From: Serripes groenlandicus
Lineage: Eukaryota; Mollusca; Bivalvia; Cardiida; Cardiidae
Reading direction: 5' to 3'
Assembly (NCBI GenBank): GCA_031761405.1
Contig: JASEVX010000010.1
Span: 26,187,545 to 26,251,544 of the forward strand
DNA length: 64,000 bases
In this document: positions 27,701 to 32,775 of the stretch, piece by piece
Layout: every line of letters begins with the position of its first letter
Numbering within the stretch: position 1 is the stretch's first letter
Made by a program: the position numbers and the translations under genes
The notes under the pieces: model-generated
What the model was told of the DNA's origin: nothing
The model's database searches: none
What the model saw: the letters and a program-made list of their open reading frames with translations, nothing else

Positions 27701-30392
27701 CAATTGTGGTAAAAATAGAATTTGCTTATAATGAGTAATTTTACCTCCTCTGACATTGTTTTCAATTTTTATTTATATTTAAACTCTCAGTTATTATAGT
27801 TTTTAGCTCCACTGACTGAGAGCCAGTCGAGCTTATGTCATGGCGAATTGTTCAGATTCCTTCAAGCCATGTTGATTGGTCGAAAAACATGGCCGCCAGA
27901 GGGCGGGGCTATTTTGCGTTATATGACCATAGTGAAAACTTAAATAATCTTTTTCTCCAAAAGTGTTCAGCAGATTTTCAAATATTTTTGTAGAAATATT
28001 CCTAGGATGGTCCTCTATCAGATTCCTTCAACAATTTTGCTTGGTCAAAAACATGGCCACCAGGGGGCAGGGCTATTCGGAGATTTGATTTTTGCCTTAT
28101 GGCTGTGGAGCGATACTGGCCCTCTTGGGCCTCTTGTTCATGTTTAGCTTTATGCCAAAATGTCATTAAAGTTGTCTGCCTCAAAAAGTGTGTATGTGGG
28201 AAAGGGTTGGGGTGTTTGTCATCATTTTGACAGTTGTCACACAAGCCCCAGTAGCGACAAGTGCTGTCATTTCAGGGGTTGCAAGTTTGAACCCCCGCTC
28301 AGCCAAACATTCTTTCCAAGGTTTGATAAAAAGTAAAAAAGGCTTGTCATGTGTCATTCCACCAATTGGTTAACAGAGTATGTGGAATAGCAGCCAGTTT
28401 CTTAGAAAAACAGCTGTGTTGGTTTCCTGGTTTGAGAAAGCCAGGAAACACATGAGTAGTTGAATGGCCGCTGTGAAATGACCTAAAAGATTGTTGAAAA
28501 TGGCGTTGAACATGATTCAATCAAATAAACAATTTAACAGTTCTCGAATTCTTATTGCAGAGAAAAGATCGAAAATGACCAAGAGTTTGTTATCGTAGGA
28601 GACCTGGCTGAATTACAAGCCTTAATGGAAGAGGAGAGTAAGAAAGTAGCAGAAGCTTCAAATGGTGAGTGGTGGAAATGGTTGACGGTTTATGAATACC
28701 TGTACAGTTCAACCTTTAACCCTTTCCCTCATACGACAATTCTGCAGCAGACGACTTTAAACATATTTTGTCAAAAAATAGAAAATCCCTATAATTGAAT
28801 GGATAACCTATGACCAAAGGTGGAAAACATTGTGACGAAAGGAGAAATTGCTCGTTTTGAGCAATTTCTTCTTTTGTCATTATGTTTTCAAAAAGTTGTC
28901 TGCTGCAGAGGCGTCAGAAAGCGTCTATATGAGGAACAGGGTTAAAGAACACCCATGTGAAGAGAACAGCATGGTCTTTGCTCACAGGTGGTCTTTAATT
29001 ACAGGGTTATTTATACAGAAAATGAGTAATTGGGAATTTTAATGCTATAGACAGGGAATTGCTAAACAAATGTTGTCTTTAGGACAGGTTTAAATAATAA
29101 ATCTTTGTACTTATCATCAGAAGAAACTCATTTAAACATTCTGAGCAAAGAATTCTTTTCAGACAAGGTTTTTGTATCACCTGCCTCGATTTTTCTGTCA
29201 TCCAACCATCTGTCGTACTTACATTTATTGTTAGAGTTTAACCCTTTGCCACCTATAACAAATCTGCAGAAGATGTCTTTGAAAACACAGAGGCAAAAAT
29301 ATGGAATGTTTCTCTGAATGAGAGTATAGTGAGTGAAAACAGTTGGAAAACATTGTTACAAAAGGAGAATTTGCTCATAATGAGCAATTTCTCCTTTCGC
29401 CACAATGTTTTCAAAAGTCGTCTTTTGAAGAGGCGTCAGAAAGCATCTATTTTTTGCAAAGGGTTCAAATTGCTTAGTGGAATATGTGTTCCTTCAAACT
29501 CGCTTATTGAAAATCACAAACAGCTAACTTGTATTATTGAAATGATCTCGCATACAATCCCATTTCTTTGATCCTGTTAGTTAACTGAAATTGCGTATTA
29601 ACCCTTTCCCTCATATAGACGCTTTCCGACACTTCTACAGCAGAGGGCTTTTTGAAAAAAAAATTGACAAAAGAAGAAATTGCTCAAAACGAGCAATTTC
29701 TCCTTTTGCCACAATGTTTTCCACTTTTAGTCATAGGTTATCCATTCAATTATAGAGATTTTTTATTTTTTGACAAAATATGTTCAAAGTCGTCTGCTGC
29801 AGAATTGTCGTATGAGGGAAAGGGTTAAGAGTTGGAAACATTGTGGTATAAGTAGAAATTGCCAGTTTTAGAGCAAAATATCCTTTTATCACAATGTTTT
29901 CAAAATGTCCTGTGCTGCAAAAGCAGTGCTAGTTTTGTCTCTCTGAAGTTATTTGAGAGAAATAAGTGCTTGGAAATAAAGAATTAAAAGTGTCGGGAAA
30001 GTGCTCTGAATGAGAAATTTCTCCTTTTCCTACAATGCTTGGCATCAATTGTCCTCTATATCAGGGTTATTAGCATTTCAGAACAGTGTAGGTTCAGATT
30101 ACCCTGTTTGTCTGGGCAGTCTTATCAGAATCAACTTTAGTTTGAAGCTGATCTTGATCTACACTGTTCACAAAAACCAACTTGTACATTTTCCAATGGA
30201 CAAGACTCGTATTACTTTTCAGACCAAGTTGTTGAAGAGGACGATGATCTCATGCTCGTTGAAGAGCCCGACGTCCCGACAAGAAAGAAAAGAAAATTGG
30301 ACGACGACGAAGGAGACGCATCTCCCGTTACCAAGAAAACAAAACTCACAGATATTGTGGAAGAGGATGATGATGATATAATTATCTTATAA
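617..30392 (+). CDS. UBA2: SUMO-activating enzyme subunit 2 (17 exons; 5' end outside window)
   Basis: UBA2 pairs with SAE1 (AOS1) to form the SUMO E1. It adenylates SUMO, takes it up as a thioester on its catalytic Cys and passes it to UBC9, mainly in the nucleus. Spliced exons: 617-700, 2041-2111, 3724-3788, 4530-4630, 5528-5649, 7063-7130, 7860-7984, 11729-11828, 12716-12849, 18311-18404, 19809-19921, 22751-22906, 23244-23301, 26117-26155, 27145-27250, 28561-28664, 30223-30392. They sum to 1710 nt, an uninterrupted 569 residues plus TAA. Order: adenylation domain ([17 protein letters not shown]), CFEC zinc pair, catalytic PGCTIRNTP, second catalytic-domain half, [19 protein letters not shown] zinc pair, ubiquitin-fold domain, acidic/basic tail. 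If 46 residues lie upstream as in human, the catalytic Cys falls at 173 and the first zinc pair at 158/161, the human positions. The whole would be about 615 residues against 640 in human. Introns are 0.3-5.5 kb and filled with repeats. Confidence 0.97.
983..1213. mobile_element. MITE-A, diverged copy
   Basis: TTAA at 979-982 and 1214-1217 bracket CCCTTTTCCTCAAACAG..TTTGAAAGGG. The CTGCAGCAGA and GCTGCAG subterminal repeats remain. The central hairpin is degraded. Confidence 0.75.
1308..1960 (+). mobile_element. Helitron-like element, TAGCTCTACTG family
   Basis: 5' TGGCTCTACTGCCAGAAGAG hairpin and 3' GGTAGAGCATAGGCCCTCAT, then GGGCCTCTTGTT. The 3' GTAGAGC is complementary to the 5' GCTCTAC. 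The core repeats a unit of about 161 bp (ATCCATGAGAGC anchors at 1440, 1601 and 1846). The full-length relative is at 33377-34132. Confidence 0.8.
2041..2111 (+). CDS. UBA2: UBA2 exon: adenylation domain, [15 protein letters not shown]
   Basis: 71 nt, acceptor gcttttag, donor gtagcc, ends two bases into a codon. Encodes the helix after the NLNRQF segment. Confidence 0.94.
2328..2443. mobile_element. MITE-B, rearranged copy
   Basis: Termini CTAGATAAGGAG and CTCCTTATCTAG are exact inverted repeats. Contains one arm of the family palindrome (GAGACGATTCTTTTGAGTAC, CCACAACATAGG). Confidence 0.65.
2738..3521 (+). mobile_element. Helitron-like element, TATACGCCCG family, with 161-bp array
   Basis: 5' ATACGCCCGTTTTG pairs with 3' GGACGGGCATATTTTGTGAC. 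The end is GGCGCTCTTGTT. Inserted in the T-run next to the central hairpin of the host MITE-A. Confidence 0.8.
2814..3464 (+). repeat. 161-bp tandem repeat, about 4 copies
   Basis: GTCAGCTCAATAACTT recurs at 2814, 2975, 3136, 3297 and 3458, exactly 161 bp apart, with few substitutions. Confidence 0.95.
3724..3788 (+). CDS. UBA2: UBA2 exon: adenylation domain, [21 protein letters not shown]
   Basis: 65 nt with split codons at both ends (AG|C = Ser, G|CT = Ala). The ALDNR motif ends here and continues as AARNHVN in the next exon. Donor is G|gtaaga. Confidence 0.95.
4118..4200 (+). mobile_element. tRNA-like SINE head fragment
   Basis: GGTGTAGTAGCATCTG resembles an A box and GGTTCAAATCC a B box of RNA polymerase III. 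No intact cloverleaf or SINE body follows. Confidence 0.5.
4210..4383 (+). mobile_element. MITE-A, internally deleted
   Basis: TTAA at 4206-4209 and 4384-4387. Left end CCCTTTCCCACATA. The segment before CTCCTTTTGCCAC is lost, removing one hairpin arm. Confidence 0.8.
4530..4630 (+). CDS. UBA2: UBA2 exon: [28 protein letters not shown]
   Basis: 101 nt, acceptor cctccag, donor gtaggt, ends in phase 0 after VIKK. ARNHVN and [10 protein letters not shown] are signature E1 segments of the nucleotide and SUMO tail pocket. Confidence 0.96.
4779..4999 (-). mobile_element. MITE-A, CTCATA subfamily
   Basis: Reverse orientation (ACGACAATTCTGCAGCAGAC at the left). Left end mutated to CTTTTCCCTCATA, right GAGGGAAAGGGTTA. 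Loop type GCTCGTTTTGAGC. Confidence 0.85.
5405..5490. mobile_element. MITE-A, 86-bp deletion derivative
   Basis: CCCTTTCATACATA with TTAA before it, and AAAAGGG then TTAA after it. Only the ends and part of the middle remain. Confidence 0.65.
5528..5649 (+). CDS. UBA2: UBA2 exon: first zinc Cys pair and catalytic cysteine
   Basis: 122 nt. The C-x-x-C pair CFEC is encoded at 5540-5542 and 5549-5551. The thioester-forming Cys codon TGC is at 5585-5587 within [20 protein letters not shown]. The split codon AA|C gives the Asn of the FNQLFGEED segment. No catalytic or zinc residue is lost. Confidence 0.97.
5985..6094 (+). mobile_element. SINE 3' body and tail
   Basis: TACTGGTGTGGGAAAGCCAG, then GCCGTGATATGACC and GTTGAAAGCGGCGTTAAAC, ending in a poly(A)-like tract. 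Same 3' module as the SINEs at 7155-7442 and 34730-34920. Confidence 0.7.
6594..6760. mobile_element. MITE-A, CTCATA subfamily, left end degraded
   Basis: GACAAAAGAAGAAATTGCAC..GTGTAATTTCTACTTTTGCC hairpin, then the usual right half, ending GAGGGAAAGGGTTAA at about 6760. The left end from about 6550 reads TTAATCCTTTATGATGCC. Confidence 0.75.
7063..7130 (+). CDS. UBA2: UBA2 exon: [22 protein letters not shown]
   Basis: 68 nt, acceptor ccattacag, donor gtactg. Matches the QLFGEED..VSPD stretch after the catalytic Cys. Its acceptor lies directly next to the 3' end of a palindromic MITE (MITE-B) at about 6920-7045. Confidence 0.95.
7155..7442 (+). mobile_element. tRNA-derived SINE, near full length
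   Basis: A-box-like TGGTAGCTCAGTCG and B-box-like GAGTTCATGCTCC in the head. The 3' module is GCCGTGATATAACTGAG, AATTGTTAAAAACGGTGTT and AAACCCCAATCAATCA. Not a functional tRNA. Confidence 0.75.
7860..7984 (+). CDS. UBA2: UBA2 exon: catalytic-Cys domain, variable loop to YDSEKLFNK
   Basis: 125 nt, acceptor catcgctag, donor gtaagt, ends in phase 0. Begins with the variable acidic stretch, then RKSTRGWAQ and the conserved YD..KLFNK helix. Confidence 0.93.
8087..8308 (-). mobile_element. MITE-A, CTCATA subfamily
   Basis: 222 bp, TTAA on both sides (8083-8086, 8309-8312). Left end intact, right end mutated to GAGGGAAATGG. Confidence 0.9.
8863..9800 (+). repeat. 163-bp tandem repeat, about 5.7 copies
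   Basis: GGTCAAACCTTTGC anchors at 8863, 9026, 9189, 9352, 9515 and 9678, all 163 bp apart. Copies alternate in pairs (GCGTGCAAGG / GCATGCAAGG), suggesting a higher-order 326-bp dimer. Short open frames in it are repeat artefacts. Confidence 0.95.
9795..10175 (+). repeat. T-rich low-complexity tract
   Basis: Long T runs (up to about 20) separated by CTTGTATTTTT and GAACTTTG blocks, a degenerate repeat inside the Helitron-like element. Confidence 0.85.
10990..11240. repeat. Interspersed repeat with GATCTGGATCTA palindromes
   Basis: TTCTGAACAATGTAGGTTCAGATCA and GCTGATCTGGATCTATACC also occur, with changes, at 30070-30205 and 44050-44160. Family not recognised. Confidence 0.5.
11446..11662. 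mobile_element. MITE-A, CACATA subfamily
   Basis: 217 bp, TTAA at 11442-11445 and 11663-11666. Right end decayed (GTTGGAAAACGG). Hairpin GCTCATTATGACC is imperfect. Confidence 0.8.
11729..11828 (+). CDS. UBA2: UBA2 exon: [22 protein letters not shown]
   Basis: 100 nt. Corresponds to the F.DDI.YLL.M..LW..R.PP.PLDW segment of the family. Acceptor gtttcag, donor G|gtaaga. Confidence 0.95.
12241..12376 (+). mobile_element. SINE 3' half
   Basis: ATGGCTGCTCTCCTTTGCCC, GGGGTTAGCATTA, CTGGTAACTTACCCAGGA and GCCGTGATATCATATGACTG are the same body as the SINE at 19955-20216. The tail is interrupted by the next element. Confidence 0.7.
12377..12628 (+). mobile_element. Helitron-like element, GCCGGATTGCTCTAGC family
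   Basis: 5' T-run plus the hairpin GCCGGATTGCTCTAGCAATT, then CCGG. 3' hairpin ACCGTCTTCATCGGT, then TTCTTGTT. Directly followed by a MITE-A right end (ATGTTTTCAAAGATGTCTAC). The relative at 58374-59463 is on the other strand. Confidence 0.75.
12716..12849 (+). CDS. UBA2: UBA2 exon: catalytic-Cys domain helices to MLVWDK
   Basis: 134 nt, acceptor gttccag, donor gtaaat. Encodes [19 protein letters not shown], a moderately conserved helix pair, and the L.WDKDD junction completed by the next exon. Confidence 0.93.
13167..13417 (+). mobile_element. Helitron-like element, TAGCTTGTCTG family
   Basis: 5' TTTTTAGCTTGTCTGTTTTT. 3' AAAGCAGACGACCGATGGCG, then TTTGCTTGCAGCACTCTTGTT. GTCTG/CAGAC are the subterminal inverted repeats. 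Confidence 0.75.
13418..13599 (+). mobile_element. Short Helitron-like element, TAGCTCACCTGAG family
   Basis: TAGATCACCTGAGCACGAAA to AGGTGAGCGATCAGATCAAG and GGGCCATCACGGCCCTCTTG. Sits exactly at the CTTGTT end of the previous element, which offered a T-run. Confidence 0.75.
13730..13913 (+). mobile_element. MITE-A, CTCATA subfamily, left hairpin arm deleted
   Basis: Left end intact to GCAGCAGACGGCTTTTTG, then jumps to TTTTCTCCTTTTGCCACAAT. Right end mutated (GAGAGAAACGG). Confidence 0.8.
14217..17094 (+). mobile_element. Helitron-like element, TTATGCCCCCC family, expanded array
   Basis: 5' hairpin GCCCCCCCGGAATC..GATTCGGGGGGC. 3' GGGGGGCATCAGTGTTTCAC, then AAACACATCTTGTTTT. A single-unit member of the same family lies at 60396-60656. 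Confidence 0.85.
14310..17050 (+). repeat. Tandem array of about 18 units of 144-163 bp
   Basis: The unit starts AACTTTAACCTTGACCACTA, carries ACCATATTTCACATGTGTAT and TGACATGACCTTTCTGTCAG, and ends in GACCTTGACCTTTGACC. Anchor spacing varies (162, 152, 163, 144, 153). Some units are shortened, and a second copy of the element 5' end is embedded at about 15390. Confidence 0.93.
18063..18276. mobile_element. MITE-A, CACATA subfamily
   Basis: CCCTTTCCCACATACAATAA to ATATGTGGGAAAGGG. TTTAA on the left, TTTA on the right. Weak central hairpin. Confidence 0.8.
18311..18404 (+). CDS. UBA2: UBA2 exon: [26 protein letters not shown]
   Basis: 94 nt after the largest intron (5.5 kb, holding the 14-17.4 kb nested repeat block). 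The AMDFVT.AANLR motif of the family is clear. The split codon T|CT supplies Ser before MAGNIIP. Confidence 0.96.
18570..18760 (+). mobile_element. tRNA-derived SINE, second family
   Basis: CGCCTCTCATACAAAAGGTC, then TAGGTTTGACTCCTG (B-box-like) and a 3' module with CTATAAGCTGAAAGGTTG. Relatives at 25868-26035 and 53235-53365. Confidence 0.6.
19200..19421 (+). mobile_element. MITE-A, CTCATA subfamily, intact
   Basis: 222 bp, TTAA at 19196-19199 and 19422-19425. Hairpin type GCACTAAACGTGC. Near consensus throughout. Confidence 0.95.
19489..19712 (+). mobile_element. Helitron-like element, TAGCTCGTCTG family
   Basis: TTTTTAGCTCGTCTGTTTTA to GAAGACGAGCAATGATGTTC and GCACACTTGTTT. Followed by a MITE-A right half (19713-19779, GTCATCTGCTGCAG), so it probably inserted into a MITE-A. 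Confidence 0.75.
19809..19921 (+). CDS. UBA2: UBA2 exon: [20 protein letters not shown]
   Basis: 113 nt, acceptor cttttcag, donor gtaagt. Near-invariant E1 segment of the adenylation core, followed by [17 protein letters not shown]. Confidence 0.97.
19955..20216 (+). mobile_element. tRNA-derived SINE, most complete copy
   Basis: CCTCCGTGGTGTAGTGGTAG (A box) and GGGTTCATTCC (B box), then ATGGCTGCCCTCCTTGG, GGTAACTTACCCAGGA and GCCGTGGTATAGCTGAAAGT, GAAAGCGGCGTAAAACACC. About 260 bp in the UBA2 intron after the SMAGNIIP exon. Confidence 0.85.
20463..21527 (+). mobile_element. Helitron-like element, TAGCTCCACTG family, decayed ends
   Basis: Contains TCGAGCTTATGTCATGGCGA near the 5' end and an array of about 150-160 bp units (GTAGAAATGTTCCTTGGGTG, CAAGCCAAGTTGATTGG, ACATGGCCGCCAGGGGGC). 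The terminal hairpins are worn compared with 27801-28137. Confidence 0.75.
21528..22094 (+). mobile_element. Helitron-like element, TAGCTCACCTG family, decayed
   Basis: AGTGAGTTATTGTGATCGCC near the left end and TTGCATAAATCAGGTGAGC at the right match the family. It shares the core unit with the previous element. Confidence 0.65.
22110..22262 (-). mobile_element. SINE 3' body fragment, reverse
   Basis: GGCCAGTTCGCCTTCTCATA, TGGCTTTCCCACACCAGTAC and AAGCAACTGGCTGC are the reverse of the SINE body at 34770-34870. Confidence 0.55.
22434..22719 (+). mobile_element. CTAG-ending Helitron-like element, compact copy
   Basis: ATTATACCCCCTTCAAAGAA with the hairpin CCCCCTTC..GAGGGGG, then ATCATCTTTAGTGATAGTTC and TAG before T. 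286 bp. Ends about 30 bp before a UBA2 exon acceptor. Confidence 0.8.
22751..22906 (+). CDS. UBA2: UBA2 exon: second zinc Cys pair and start of ubiquitin-fold domain
   Basis: 156 nt, phase 0 at both ends, acceptor ctatctag, donor gtcagt. The CYVC zinc pair is at 22826-22828 and 22835-22837. [15 protein letters not shown] precedes it and KPEVTV starts the ubiquitin-fold domain that binds UBC9. Confidence 0.96.
23095..23220 (+). mobile_element. SINE body fragment
   Basis: GCGCTCAGGGTTGTGGAGTT, AGCATTAGGACTGA and ACCAGTAGTACTGGTA match the SINE at 19955-20216. The tail is degraded. Confidence 0.6.
23244..23301 (+). CDS. UBA2: UBA2 exon: ubiquitin-fold domain, [14 protein letters not shown]
   Basis: 58 nt. 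Matches the MVAPDVQIEDGKG strand of the ubiquitin-fold domain. Acceptor aattgcag, donor G|gtattt. Confidence 0.94.
23929..25272 (+). mobile_element. Helitron-like element, TAGCTCACCTG family, 1.3 kb
   Basis: 5' TTTTTAGCTCACCTATGCAC with the hairpin CACCTATGCACGAAGTGCAA, then GGTG. 3' AAGGTGAGCGATCCAGGGCC, then ATCATGGCCCTCTTGTTT. The core has about seven degenerate units of 150-160 bp carrying ACTAGGTCACTAGGCCAAAT and TTGAAATTTTGTCAGAATGT. Confidence 0.85.
25309..25822 (+). mobile_element. Helitron-like element, TAGCTCACCTG family, 0.5 kb
   Basis: 5' TAGCTCACCTGAGCTTTGCT, then CAAGGTGAG. 3' CATGTGAGCGATTCCAGGGC, then CATCATGGCCCTCTTGTTT. The core resembles the 20.5-21.5 kb unit rather than the 23.9 kb one, so core and ends are shuffled between families. 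Confidence 0.85.
25868..26035 (+). mobile_element. tRNA-derived SINE, second family
   Basis: GCCTCTCGTTCCAAAGGTAC, then CAGGTTCAAATCC (B box) and the ATATAAGCTGAAAG 3' module shared with 18570-18760. Confidence 0.6.
26117..26155 (+). CDS. UBA2: UBA2 micro-exon: [15 protein letters not shown] splice donor
   Basis: Only 39 nt, acceptor tctttgcag. The downstream border is GAAG|gcaagt, a GC donor with otherwise ideal consensus. Homology to the TILISSEEGE strand and the exact phase into the next exon (G|AT) support it. Reading on to the GT at 26197 would add foreign residues and break the phase. Confidence 0.92.
26698..26906 (+). mobile_element. MITE-A, CTCATA subfamily, right end truncated
   Basis: Hairpin type GCACAAAACGTGC. 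The right terminus is lost after GCTGCAGAATTGTTGTATG. Confidence 0.85.
26929..27097 (-). mobile_element. MITE-A, CACATA subfamily, internally deleted
   Basis: TTAACCCTTTCCCACATACG to CTACATGTGGGAAAGGGTTA. Most of the central hairpin is missing. Confidence 0.8.
27145..27250 (+). CDS. UBA2: UBA2 exon: ubiquitin-fold domain, [17 protein letters not shown]
   Basis: 106 nt, acceptor ctgtttcag, donor gtaagt. The KLSEFGIR..L..DDFLQ.Y pattern of the family is retained. Confidence 0.95.
27262..27412. mobile_element. MITE-B, best preserved copy
   Basis: GTTCCAGATAAGAAGGGGTA to GGTAAGAGGGTCAG around a 69-bp palindrome at 27332-27400 (33-nt arms, 3-nt loop ACC, one mismatch). Other copies: about 6505-7045 (interrupted), 40563-40715, 45070-45205, 63811-63995. 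Confidence 0.8.
27637..28207. mobile_element. MITE-A (CACATA) split by a Helitron-like element
   Basis: Left part 27637-27800 (CTTTCCCACATACAGACGCT..). Right part 28138-28207 ends GTATGTGGGAAAGGG. The central hairpin is degraded. Confidence 0.75.
27801..28137 (+). mobile_element. Helitron-like element, TAGCTCCACTG family, short
   Basis: TTTTAGCTCCACTGACTGAG, then AGCCAGTCGAGCTTATGTCA as the 5' hairpin. 3' GGCTGTGGAGCGATACTGGC, then CCTCTTGGGCCTCTTGTT. GTGGAGC mirrors GCTCCAC. Confidence 0.85.
28250..28535 (+). mobile_element. tRNA-derived SINE
   Basis: CAAGTTTGAACCCCCG (B-box-like), GTGTCATTCCACCAATTGG, CAGGAAACACATGAGTAG and GAAAATGGCGTTGAACATGA, then ATTCAATCAAATAAAC. Ends shortly before a UBA2 exon. 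Confidence 0.65.
28561..28664 (+). CDS. UBA2: UBA2 exon: [14 protein letters not shown] and linker
   Basis: 104 nt, acceptor cttattgcag, donor G|gtgagt. The EFEVVGD end of the ubiquitin-fold domain is clear. The remainder is an acidic, Ala-rich linker. Confidence 0.94.
28720..28941 (-). mobile_element. MITE-A, CTCATA subfamily
   Basis: 222 bp with TTAA on both sides. Right terminus GAGGAACAGGG. Hairpin GCTCGTTTTGAGC. Confidence 0.93.
29602..29824 (+). mobile_element. MITE-A, CTCATA subfamily
   Basis: 223 bp, TTAA at 29598-29601 and 29825-29828. Hairpin GCTCAAAACGAGC. Confidence 0.95.
30223..30392 (+). CDS. UBA2: UBA2 last exon: SUMO-interaction-like motif, nuclear signal, stop
   Basis: 170 nt, acceptor ttacttttcag, stop TAA at 30390-30392. 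DDLMLVEE resembles a SUMO-interacting motif (human has DDVLIVDSDEED at the equivalent place). [10 protein letters not shown] matches the human RKRKLDE nuclear signal. The protein ends [13 protein letters not shown], acidic then hydrophobic, as in the family. Confidence 0.96.
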
Positions 30393-31651
30393 ACGCAATC
30401 AAAGTGTTGACTCATTTACATCTTAACCCTTTCCCTCATATAGACGCTTTCGGACGCCTCTGCAGCAGACGTCTTTTTTTAAAACATTGTGACAAAAGAA
30501 GAAATTGCTCAAAACGAGCAATTTCTCCTTTTGCCACAATATTTTCCACTTTTAGTCAGTTACGTTGTCCATTCAATTATAGAGATTTTCCATTTTTTAA
30601 TAAAAAAATGTTCAAAGTCGTCTGCTGCAGATTTGTTGTATGAGGGAAAGGGTTAATTGATAATAACTTGGCGAGAGGGTCTGAAATCTTGATAGATGAA
30701 AAGTGTTTTGGTTAGGACCAAAAGTCAACTGCTCAACACAAGTATGCACATTAACTTGTTAGGAAGGACATTTTGTCACCCTATGGTTGGAGTCGGTTGG
30801 GGCGTTTGCAATTTGGAATTGATATAAGGCACTCACCTGAGCATTTTTTCTTTTGTCACAATGTTTTCAAGTCGTCTGCTGCAGAGATGTAGGAAAGCAT
30901 ATGCATGTGGGAAAGGGTTAACATTTCATGTAATGTTGACCATGTTTACAATTGGGATGACTGCGGGGCAAAACATTTTATGTTAGATTCAGTATCCATG
31001 ATGACACTGTAGCAAAGGTTTTAAATTTTGTGAAGATATACATCACGTGATGCCCCTGCAGAAGACATTGTGGGGAAAGGACGTCATTTCGTCATAATGA
31101 GCAGGTACTTTTCCCATTATGTTAGAGTCTATGAACGAAAGTTACATTTCAAACTTTCTGCTTGTTGCATTGTTATCCATGGATGTATTCAAAGCAAAAA
31201 CCCTGAAGAATGTCATGTAAACATTATTTCTTTTCAAGCAGACGGCTTTTGTTAACATTGTGACAAAAGGAAGAAGTTGCTCAAGACAAGCAATTTCTCC
31301 TTTATCCACAATACTGTCAGCTTCTTTCAGTAAACATAACTTCCTCTACAGATATGTTCCGTGTTTTTGTCTAGATGTTTTCAAAGTTGTCTGCTACAAC
31401 AATGTTGTACCTGTAAAAGGGTTAACCCAACATGTTATCAAGGTGGCATGGATGAATGGCATTCAAAAGGTTCAGTCTATAAAAGTGCTATATTTTCATT
31501 GTTGTTGTATTTGTAATAGCTCATTGGTAAATACTGGTCATTATCAACAACTTCACCAAGTACACATTTACATTGTCATAATAATATTTAAACATGTATT
31601 ACGTTTATATGTTAAGCAACATATGTGAAGTTCAAGACATGAACAAATAAA
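30393..31651 (+). promoter_or_regulatory. UBA2: UBA2 3' UTR region with candidate poly(A) signals
   Basis: A MITE-A copy starts 34 bp after the stop codon, so the UTR is at least partly transposon. AATAAA occurs at about 30599 inside that MITE and again at 31646-31651 (caaataaata) in non-MITE sequence. Which one is used cannot be decided here. Confidence 0.4.
30427..30652 (+). mobile_element. MITE-A, CTCATA subfamily, in UBA2 3' UTR
   Basis: 226 bp, TTAA at 30423-30426 and 30653-30656. Starts 34 bp after the UBA2 stop. Contains TTTAATAAAA, a possible poly(A) signal. Confidence 0.95.
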
Positions 31652-31817
31652 TATTATTTTCTAACACTTGTTCCATCTTTACTTTTTTAGCTCACATGAG
31701 CCATTTGTCTGGTGTCCATCGTGTGTTGTACATAAACATCTTCTCCTCTGTAACCAGTGTGTCATTAGGAGGAAACTTCAAAGATAGGATCCCCTCAATG
31801 TCCTCCCCAAAATTCCT

Positions 31818-32421
31818 TTTTAGCTCCACTGGATGAAAGCCAGTCGAGCTTATGTCATGGCGAAATTGTCCGTTGTGCGTCTGCGTGCGTTAACTTTTTC
31901 CTTTAAACCACTTCTTCTCCCTAAACACTTGGCCAATTTAGTTGAAACTTCATAGGATCATCCTCTTAATGTCCTCTCTTAAATTCCTTCAATTTTTTTT
32001 TATCCATCCATAATTCTGGTTTCCATGGCAACCAAAAGAAAAGAATAGTGAAAACTTAAAAAATCTTCTTCTCCGAAAGTGTTCAGCCGATTTTCAAATA
32101 ATTTTGTAGAAATGTTCCTAGGCTTACCCTCTATCAGATTCCTTCAAGCCATGTTGATTGGTTGAAAAATATTGCTGCCAGGGGGTGGGGCTATTTTGCC
32201 TTATATAGCTATAGTAAAAACTTAAAATGTCCTCTCCTCCGAAAGTGTCAGGCCGATTTTCAAAAGAAATTGCAGAAACATTCCTTGGGCGACACTCTAC
32301 AAGATTCCTTTAAGCCATGGTGGTTGGTAAAAAAATAGCCACCAGGGGGGCAGGGCTGTTTGGAGATTTTATTTTTGCCTTATGGCTGTGGAGCGATACT
32401 GGCCCTCTTGGGCCTCTTGTT
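31818..32421 (+). mobile_element. Helitron-like element, TAGCTCCACTG family, nested
   Basis: TTTTTAGCTCCACTGGATGA to GGCTGTGGAGCGATACTGGC and GGGCCTCTTGTT, inserted in the T-run of AATTCCTTTTT in the outer element. Confidence 0.85.
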
Positions 32422-32775
32422 TTTTATCCATGCAGAATTCTGTTGTTTTTTTCTCGTTGTTGATCTATTATAATTCTGGTTTCTAAACAATTTTGTTGTT
32501 AGATATTCTCTTCCCGAACTGGTTGGCAGATTTTCAAATAAATTTTGCAGAAATGTTCCTTTTTGTCCCTATATCACATTCCGTCAAGCCATGTTCATTG
32601 GGAACGCTTAAAACGTGGCCGCCTGGGCTGTTTGCTATATATTGCTATACTGAAAACTTTAAAAATCTTCTCTTTTCATATTAAACTGGGTGGCTAATTT
32701 TCAAATATTATTGTAGGAATGTTCCTTGGGTGACCTTATATTGGATTCCTTCCAAGCCATGTTGATTCATCTTAA

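Noticed and set aside
30010..30381. 123-codon plus-strand frame across the last UBA2 exon
   Set aside because: It is in a different frame from the UBA2 coding sequence and has an AGA/GAA-driven composition. A shadow of the true exon.
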